This document shows positions 57,642 through 64,000 of a DNA stretch of 64,000 nucleotides, in pieces. A model generated the notes under the pieces. It was not told the origin of the DNA. It ran no database searches and saw only the letters and a program-made list of their open reading frames with translations. The position numbers and the translations under genes were made by a program. This DNA is from an uncultured Verrucomicrobiae bacterium (GTDB lineage Bacteria > Verrucomicrobiota > Verrucomicrobiia > Limisphaerales > AAA164-E04), in contig OX638380.1 of the NCBI GenBank assembly GCA_951813855.1, positions 2,176,876 through 2,240,875 on the forward strand. Direction: 5' to 3'. Each line of letters begins with the position of its first letter. The first letter of the stretch is position 1.

Positions 57642-57678
57642 ACTGCCGCCGCTCCGGCCCAAAACCCAGTAACCCCCC

Positions 57679-58152
57679 ATGTCCAGAAGAACGTTGTACT
57701 TGGCCAATCCCTACGGTTTTTCCGAGCGACAAAAAAACGGGCCGCTGGCCGAACTGGTCCGTATTCTGGATTCGCTCGGCGCCGAAGTTTGGGAACCCTT
57801 CGCCCGCAACAACCAGACCAGATTCGATACCCCGAACCGGGAATGGAAAATCGCCCGGTCCGATATGGAGGACGTCAGGAACGCGGACGGTTTTTTCGGA
57901 GTGGTCAACGGGTGCCCTCCTGATGAGGGGGTCATGGTGGAATTAGGCATGGCCATCGCCTGGGAAAAACCGGTCTTTCTGTTCCGGGACGATTTTCGTC
58001 GCTGCACCGACAGCGACGCCTACCCGTTGAACCTAATGCTCTTCGCTGGGTTACCGAAGCAGGGCTGGGAAGATTACTGGTACACCTCCATCGACCAGTT
58101 GGCCATGCCAACCAAAGCTCTGCTCCCTTGGCTCAGGGAAAGTGCCGGTTGA
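57679..58152 (+). CDS. Nucleoside 2-deoxyribosyltransferase-like protein
   Basis: 157 residues of the PF05014 type. It has the N-terminal strand TLYLANPYGFSERQK, an acidic stretch DMEDVRNADGFFGVVNG and the putative catalytic glutamate in PPDEGVMVELGMAIAW (typically GTAWELG in the family), followed by VFLFRDDFR. The family transfers or hydrolyses the deoxyribose of nucleosides and serves in salvage or nucleotide clean-up; some members act in signalling or defence. The substrate cannot be stated. Confidence 0.8.
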   Translation: MSRRTLYLANPYGFSERQKNGPLAELVRILDSLGAEVWEPFARNNQTRFDTPNREWKIARSDMEDVRNADGFFGVVNGCPPDEGVMVELGMAIAWEKPVFLFRDDFRRCTDSDAYPLNLMLFAGLPKQGWEDYWYTSIDQLAMPTKALLPWLRESAG

Positions 58153-58626
58153 CCCCCTTGGCGATACGTCACCGTCTTGACCGAAACGATTTAGTCCGGC
58201 ACGTTCCGATCGAACGAAACGCCTTGATTCAGGAAGATAATCTCCCCTTCTGGAATCCTGCCCCGTCCGCCCCAACCGATTCCCCACCGGAGACATTCGA
58301 TTTCGCGGCCCCGGGCGAGAGTTTCTCCTGCCGATGGATTCCATGGTTTGTGTTCAGGTATCGAAATGAACGTTGACGGTCAATCGTCCCTACCGTCTAA
58401 TCCGGAACCGAGACCCGTGCGATGATCGAGCTTTCACAATAGCTTGGGTGTGATTGTCATGCCGAAACCAGTCACCCGGCGAATTCAGGCCAAGCGCCCT
58501 GGCACATGGCTCCCCTTCAAACCGGTAGAAGACGTTCGACATTCCATTTCGACGATTCCGAAGGGTAGTTCCACGATGCGCCCCGAGATTTTCTCCGATT
58601 CGACAACTCCGTAATTGAGGCCATCC
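58153..58626. other. Intergenic region, no gene recognised
   Basis: About 470 bp upstream of the restriction gene. Only short frames are present, the longest on the minus strand overlapping the restriction gene. No RNA gene or clear terminator seen. Confidence 0.5.
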
Positions 58627-61600
58627 ATGGGGATACCGGAAGAACATGTCCATAATCAGCCGGTACTGACCTGTCCCGGCGAGGAACCTCGAAGACACTG
58701 GAAAACTATCGAGGGCCAAACGAGCGAAGGCCATACCGTCACTGAAACCGTTGACGAAATCGTCGACGAAAGACGGTCGGCCGAAGAAGCGTCGCCGATA
58801 GGAACGGGGCAACCAATTCACGCAACCCTGGATTTTGACGGCCCCACCGGCAAATCCGGGCAAATCGACCAGCTGCGAAAAGAGGTGCGCGACTGGCGAG
58901 AAATTCAATGGCGAGGAGTGAGCCATGCCACCCGTCAATTGCTGGAGTATTGGTCCCGTAAACCCGGGGAAGGCCCAATCAACAGCCTCTTCTACGCCCA
59001 ACGCGAGGCTATCGAGACGGTGATTTACCTTACCGAATTAGGGAACGGCAATCACCGGATGGTCGAAAGACTGAAGCGATTAGGAACTGAATGGAGCAAC
59101 GGTCTCACCCGAATCGCGTTGCGCATGGCGACCGGCACGGGCAAAACAACGGTAATGGCGTGTCTGATCGCATGGTACGCGGTAAACCGACGCTACGAGC
59201 ATCGAGGATCGGCACATGGCTTGTCCCAGAACATAGACCGGATCGTCGTCATCTGCCCGGGCCGAACCATCAAGGACCGCTTGGCCTGCCTAAATCCAAG
59301 AGCAAAGGGAAATCTCTACGACGAATGGCAGCTAATTCCCAAATCGTTACGGAAACGCCTGAACGGATTTCCCGTCGACATTATCAACTGGGAAAAACTG
59401 CAACCACGAACTGGCATGGCGTATGCGGATATCGAAACCAAGACCGGGGGAGACCGTTTGAACCGCACCAAAACGATCACGCTCGCCGGAGGCGAAGAAC
59501 TGAGCGATACGCCGGAATCCCTGGAATCAGTTTGGACCAGACTACTTGGGCCCGCCAGAAAGAATCGCCCAGAACGAGTGGTGGCGCTCAATGACGAAGG
59601 CCACCATTGCTGGGAGCGTAAAGAGGGCGAAAAACCGGGAGTATGGTTAGAAGCGTTGCACGCCCTTCGCGACCATAAACGATTTCGGTTGGCCCAAGCC
59701 ATTGATCTGAGTGCCACGCCTATTTTTATCAACCCAGCGAAGACGCATGCTCCCGAAGACGCCGAGCCATTGAACTCGACAAACCTGGTCCCCTGGATAG
59801 TCAGCGAATACGCCCTCATGGAAGCGATGGAAACCGGCTTGGTGAAAATACCTCAGCCACCGCGAGGAGACAATACCGGCAGAGAATCCGCGTTGCGAAA
59901 TCTATTCGAGGCCAACGACGGTCAAAAACTCACCACCCCCAAGGGCATGGACTTAGTGCGTCAGGGAGCCCAAATCCTCTACCAGGATTATCGGGAAACC
60001 TTCGAAGCTTGGGCCAGCACTAAAAACGAACGGATCGGATTCCCGGTACTGATCGTGGTGGCGAACAACAAGCCTAACGCCCGGGCGATATTCGAAATGC
60101 TGGGAGGACGCAAAGGTGAACAAGGCCTGTTGGAAAAAAGCGAATTCCCCTTGCTTTCAAATGTACCACGTAACGGTGCAGATCTCGGTGAATGCCACAT
60201 GCACACGATTTTGGTGTTAAGCAAAACGAATAATCCCGAGGAAGCAGAACACGAGGAAATCTCCGGCGGTTCACTTGGTTTGAAGGAAATCGGAAAAGGA
60301 GGAGCTAGCGAAGAAGAATTGCGCGAAGTGCTACAAACCGTGGCTCAACCCGGAAAATCCGGTCAATCCGTGCGTTGCGTGGTGAGCGTCGGAATGTTGA
60401 CCGAAGGTTGGGACTGTCAACGGGTCACTCACATTCTCGGTTACCGAAAATTCGGAAGCCAACTACTCTGCGAGCAAACGATGGGCCGTGCATTGCGGCG
60501 ACAAGACTACGAAAATCTCGAGAAAGTCAAAAGGCGTGATAATCAGGAAATTGAAGATCGTTATCCCGCGGAATACGCCACGGTTTTCGGAGTTCCATTC
60601 GAACGCCAATCTGTCTCAAGGAAACAGACGCCTCCTCAGCCGCCGATTCTCAAGACTTTAGTTCATCCGGTGCTTGAGCGAGTAGACAAATTCAGAATCT
60701 GGATTCCTGATTTCACAGGCTACACTTTGTCGGTGCCTGGATTATCGCTCAAATTGAACCCGGAACGAATCAAGGAAACTTACCCGACCGGTGAAGGCAG
60801 GGAACGCGAAATTCATTGGGTGGAAACCAAGGGACCAATAGGAAAAATAAAAGTGTTGCAGCGAGAAGTAGTTCATAGAAAAGGCGAAGGAACCTGGCGG
60901 CTCGCAGCTGAATTGGTAAAATTAATCACGGAACGAATTGAGGCAGACGAAAAAAAGGAAGAAATTCAAAGCCACCGACGAGGAATTATGTTTGTCGAAT
61001 GCCTCAAAGTTGTCAAGGATTGGCTCGCCCATGAATTAATTGCCGTTCAAGACTCTGATCTCGGAGGGGAGCAAATGCGGGACTTGGCTCGGAGCGCAAT
61101 CCTTGATGCGCTCGACATCGGTAATCAAGCAAGTCGAAAAGTCGGAATACCGGACGATTCAAGACAAGTGCATCGTTCTGCCGGAGATTGGAAGGAGTTT
61201 CAGACCAGCCTCAAGCATATTGAGGAATTAAACAGTTCCGAGTTGAACGTAGCCGCCTGCCATTCAAAACTTGAGACCGACATCGCCCGGAAACTGGAAA
61301 TGTCAGCACAGGTTGACGCGTTCGTCAGAAATCACGGGCCGGAACGAATAGAAATCCCCTACAAGTTCAAAGGTGGTTGGTCGAAATACGTTCCGGATTT
61401 CTTTGTGCGTTGCCGTCCCAGCGACTCGAGAACGGTTCATATAGTATTAGAAGGAAAAGGTGTCCCAGATGAACAAAGCCGAAGCAAGGGTTGGTGGACG
61501 GACAACTGGTGGATACCATGTGCCGACGAAGCGGGAAAGGAATACGGTCAAATCTGGATGCGACGAGAATTGGGGTCCGAGGACGAGGTCGATTCAGCCA

Positions 61601-61632
61601 TTGAATCTGCCCTTAATAAATCGAAAAAATAA
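58627..61632 (+). CDS. Type III-like restriction endonuclease subunit (Res)
   Basis: 1,001 residues. The N-terminal CPGEEPRRHWK resembles the start of BPTD_3080-type Res proteins. Superfamily 2 helicase motifs follow: RMATGTGKTTVMACLIAW (I), VALNDEGHHCWERK (II), IDLSATPIFI (III) and QTMGRALRRQDYE (VI). A PD-(D/E)XK-like nuclease lies at the C-terminus (YVPDFFVRC, then HIVLEGKG). It should cut DNA after ATP-driven translocation or switching. ATG 58627 is chosen; a TTG four codons earlier is possible. Its TAA shares one base with the methyltransferase ATG. Confidence 0.9.
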   Translation: MGIPEEHVHNQPVLTCPGEEPRRHWKTIEGQTSEGHTVTETVDEIVDERRSAEEASPIGTGQPIHATLDFDGPTGKSGQIDQLRKEVRDWREIQWRGVSHATRQLLEYWSRKPGEGPINSLFYAQREAIETVIYLTELGNGNHRMVERLKRLGTEWSNGLTRIALRMATGTGKTTVMACLIAWYAVNRRYEHRGSAHGLSQNIDRIVVICPGRTIKDRLACLNPRAKGNLYDEWQLIPKSLRKRLNGFPVDIINWEKLQPRTGMAYADIETKTGGDRLNRTKTITLAGGEELSDTPESLESVWTRLLGPARKNRPERVVALNDEGHHCWERKEGEKPGVWLEALHALRDHKRFRLAQAIDLSATPIFINPAKTHAPEDAEPLNSTNLVPWIVSEYALMEAMETGLVKIPQPPRGDNTGRESALRNLFEANDGQKLTTPKGMDLVRQGAQILYQDYRETFEAWASTKNERIGFPVLIVVANNKPNARAIFEMLGGRKGEQGLLEKSEFPLLSNVPRNGADLGECHMHTILVLSKTNNPEEAEHEEISGGSLGLKEIGKGGASEEELREVLQTVAQPGKSGQSVRCVVSVGMLTEGWDCQRVTHILGYRKFGSQLLCEQTMGRALRRQDYENLEKVKRRDNQEIEDRYPAEYATVFGVPFERQSVSRKQTPPQPPILKTLVHPVLERVDKFRIWIPDFTGYTLSVPGLSLKLNPERIKETYPTGEGREREIHWVETKGPIGKIKVLQREVVHRKGEGTWRLAAELVKLITERIEADEKKEEIQSHRRGIMFVECLKVVKDWLAHELIAVQDSDLGGEQMRDLARSAILDALDIGNQASRKVGIPDDSRQVHRSAGDWKEFQTSLKHIEELNSSELNVAACHSKLETDIARKLEMSAQVDAFVRNHGPERIEIPYKFKGGWSKYVPDFFVRCRPSDSRTVHIVLEGKGVPDEQSRSKGWWTDNWWIPCADEAGKEYGQIWMRRELGSEDEVDSAIESALNKSKK

Positions 61633-64000
61633 TGACCAAGGAAGTGTACGAACACGGCGCGGTGCGGCAGAACAATCCTACTGCCGAAATGACGACTACC
61701 AGTCATGCAGAAATGCTGAAGCCTAAGAGCCATCCCATTGAGGTAAAAGAAAAGGATCATAATATCATTCCAACGCTCGATTGGCGGCGAAAAAAAGAAA
61801 AAAAGACCTTGGCAGCTCCCTTGTTGAATACCGTAGAAAAAATCGATCCAAAAGCATGGATTGATACGCTCAGCAAACAATCAACCGAACCGGATTTGTT
61901 TGCTAGCTACGATCGATACGCAAATCCGGAAAAAGCCAAATGGGAATGGTATCAGCATAAAGGCAACTGGCAAAATCGCCTAATCCACGCCGACGCGAAA
62001 CGGGCTATGGCCTCATTACTTGAACATGAGCAAATGGCAGGGGAAGTTCAGTGCGTTTATTTCGATCCACCATATGGAATGGATTACGATGCCCGTTTTA
62101 TGGACGATTCCATTCAGGTTACGGCATTTCGCGATACTTACGAAGGAGGCATCCATACCTATCTGGACGGAATTCGAGAAACCGCACTCTTGGCCCGAGA
62201 ACTACTTTCTGAAACCGGAAGTTTTTTTATGCAGATCGGTGATATAAACGTTCATCGATGTGCGCTAATCCTAGATGAAGTGTTCGGACCAGAAAATCAT
62301 GTTTCTACCATCACGTACGCCACCACGGGCGGAGGCAGTTCCACCAAAAGCATTTCCAAATCTGGGGATTATATTCTTTGGTATGCTAAAAACCGTGAAG
62401 CTCCAATGTGTTTTCAAACCCTGTATGAAGAACAGACCGTTGAAGAATGGATAGATACTCAAACTTTTGCAGGAGGGGTAGATTTACCTGACGGTACGAG
62501 TCGCCCATTAGATTCAAAAGAAAGAAGAAATCCTAAAGAACTATTACCCAATGGATTTCGTCTTTGGAAAATGGGAGGATTATTAAGTCAAGGTCCATCG
62601 AAAGGAGAACAAGGAAAACCGTTTATTTATCAAGGCGTGCAATACGGACCAAAAGCATTAGAAAATAATCAATGGCGTGTAGATCTAGCAGGGTTAAACC
62701 ACTTGGCAAATTCGGGAAGGCTTTGGTCAAATGTTAAATGTAAAACTAAATTTGCAAGTGCACTTCAGCTTTATTGCAAAATATATCAATCCGAGATGCC
62801 TGGAACGCGAGTAACAAACCTTTGGAGTAAATTAATTAGACCATCAGACAAACGCTACGCAGTTCAAACTGGTGACCCAGCTATCCAACGATGTATCCTT
62901 ATGACTACCAAACCTGGAGATCTTGTGCTGGACCCCACCTCTGGAGGAGGCACGACGGCTGTTGTTTCAGAAACTTGGGGTAGACGTTGGATTTGCATCG
63001 ACAGTTCTCGAGAAAGTCTTGCTGTTTCCAGAGAGCGTGTTCTTGTTCATGACTATCCAAACCATTCGCTACTTGGCTCTGATATTGGTTTCAAGGAAGA
63101 AAATAAAAGACGAATAGAAGCAGGTCAGGAATTACTCAAGATAAAACCTGAAGGTGAGCTGGACCCTGCAACGGGATTTGTATACGATCGAATACCCTAC
63201 GTGAGCGCTGCAACATTGGCCTACGCTAATCGCCCCGACAAAAAACAAAAAAAACAAATTACCTGGCTGGTCGATCGAACTGCCGGGTCAAAAAACGGCA
63301 GAGTTTGCAGCAAATTTACCGTGGAAACAGAATTAATCGAGGTCTACCAAAGACCTGAAGATATGGTGCGTCCCAGCCAAGCTCACCGAGATATGAATTG
63401 GCAAAACCGTATCATTCAAATGCTCGACGAAACGGGTGTGCGCAGCGATAGTGGTCAACTTTGGCAACTCGAAGGGGTAGAAAGTATTCTTTCGGAACAG
63501 CAAATTGACGAAAAACGTTCGGGCTTGCTCAGTCATTCCGCCATTTTAGTCGATTCCAAAACCGGCAGAAAAGAAAAAGCGGTGATCGGTGTCTGGCCCG
63601 AAGATGCCAAAATCGACATTTCTGCCATGCAACTTAACGTGAGAGCCGCTATGAAGCGGAATGCCGGTGAAATTCTTGTAGTCGTCGGAGCGGAATTCGC
63701 CGATGGAACAGAACCCGGTCATAAGGGACACAAATGGGCTATCGAGGTCATGCGAGTAAAGGCGGGGCCGGAACTGCACCTGACCGGAGTAAAAGACAAA
63801 GCCAAAACTAGTTCTTTGGTGTTGGTAGCGGAACCTGCGGTGAAATTGGAAACGGTAGAAAAAGATTTGTTCAAATGCACCCTGTGCGGGTGGAATGAAT
63901 TCAATCCTGTCACGGCGAATGCCCAATGGCATAGCACGAATAACGTGCAAATGTGGATGCTCGACACCGAATATGATTCAACCCAGTTCTACGCCAGAAG
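61632..64000 (+). CDS. Type III-like DNA methyltransferase (Mod), runs off the window
   Basis: The frame opens at 61632 (MTKEVYEHGAVRQNN) and is still open at 64000 after 789 codons. The catalytic motif is VQCVYFDPPYGMDYD near residue 150, followed later by the SAM-binding DLVLDPTSGGGTTAVV near residue 435. This order fits beta-class amino-methyltransferases of type III systems. A zinc-finger-like CTLCGW lies near the visible end. It should protect host DNA from the linked Res protein, and its start is coupled to the Res stop (TAATG). Sequence is AT-richer than the ATP synthase region, suggesting a transferred module. Confidence 0.9.
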   Translation, partial: MTKEVYEHGAVRQNNPTAEMTTTSHAEMLKPKSHPIEVKEKDHNIIPTLDWRRKKEKKTLAAPLLNTVEKIDPKAWIDTLSKQSTEPDLFASYDRYANPEKAKWEWYQHKGNWQNRLIHADAKRAMASLLEHEQMAGEVQCVYFDPPYGMDYDARFMDDSIQVTAFRDTYEGGIHTYLDGIRETALLARELLSETGSFFMQIGDINVHRCALILDEVFGPENHVSTITYATTGGGSSTKSISKSGDYILWYAKNREAPMCFQTLYEEQTVEEWIDTQTFAGGVDLPDGTSRPLDSKERRNPKELLPNGFRLWKMGGLLSQGPSKGEQGKPFIYQGVQYGPKALENNQWRVDLAGLNHLANSGRLWSNVKCKTKFASALQLYCKIYQSEMPGTRVTNLWSKLIRPSDKRYAVQTGDPAIQRCILMTTKPGDLVLDPTSGGGTTAVVSETWGRRWICIDSSRESLAVSRERVLVHDYPNHSLLGSDIGFKEENKRRIEAGQELLKIKPEGELDPATGFVYDRIPYVSAATLAYANRPDKKQKKQITWLVDRTAGSKNGRVCSKFTVETELIEVYQRPEDMVRPSQAHRDMNWQNRIIQMLDETGVRSDSGQLWQLEGVESILSEQQIDEKRSGLLSHSAILVDSKTGRKEKAVIGVWPEDAKIDISAMQLNVRAAMKRNAGEILVVVGAEFADGTEPGHKGHKWAIEVMRVKAGPELHLTGVKDKAKTSSLVLVAEPAVKLETVEKDLFKCTLCGWNEFNPVTANAQWHSTNNVQMWMLDTEYDSTQFYAR

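Overview
The window reads as chromosome from a GC-rich, Gram-negative-type bacterium, most likely Verrucomicrobiota. That placement is an inference. It rests on a very long GreA-type protein, a MoxR/DUF58/BatA/VWA/DUF4175-like cluster, an F-ATPase a subunit with a signal-like N-terminus, secreted PQQ-propeller and cyclophilin proteins, and twin SWIM-SNF2 proteins. No rRNA, tRNA or CRISPR array was seen.

Layout. 1-301: tandem 129-bp repeats cut by the window edge. 335-9536: a tower of insertion sequences. An IS21-family element with a 6-bp target duplication lies beside an IS66-family element. The IS66 transposase is split by ISAzo13-family material, and that material is split by an IS4-family element with a 9-bp duplication. 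Removing the insertions in silico restores the reading frames. 9537-13389: a tandem duplication of about 1.9 kb carrying a secreted-protein gene; one copy is frameshifted. 13705-23228 (minus strand): MoxR ATPase, DUF58, BatA-like, VWA/amidotransferase-like and a 1,120-residue DUF4175-like membrane protein, closely coupled. The duplicated secreted genes form the tail of this run. 23314-26781: a ribose-type sugar ABC transporter (permease, double ATPase, lipoprotein binding protein).

26937-36350: a 915-residue GreA-like factor with a large coiled coil; a NifS-like protein whose PLP lysine is arginine; and an SbcCD/YhaON-like nuclease-ATPase pair. 36914-41010: a gene of unknown function interrupted by an ISAzo13-family element that itself carries a second, intact copy. 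A shortened partner gene overlaps the end of the broken gene. 41007-48768: two paralogous SWIM-SNF2 helicase-like genes in tandem.

49200-53870: F-ATPase genes a-c-b-delta-alpha-gamma. The beta and epsilon genes do not follow gamma, so the operon is split. Upstream on the same strand are a UDP-glucuronate decarboxylase-like enzyme, a cyclophilin and a PQQ-propeller protein. 57324-58152: a zinc-ribbon protein and a nucleoside 2-deoxyribosyltransferase-like protein. 58627-64000: a type III-like restriction-modification pair (Res then Mod); Mod runs off the window.

Most genes are housekeeping or envelope functions. The accessory parts are the two insertion-sequence regions, the broken operon with its neighbouring helicases, and the restriction-modification pair.
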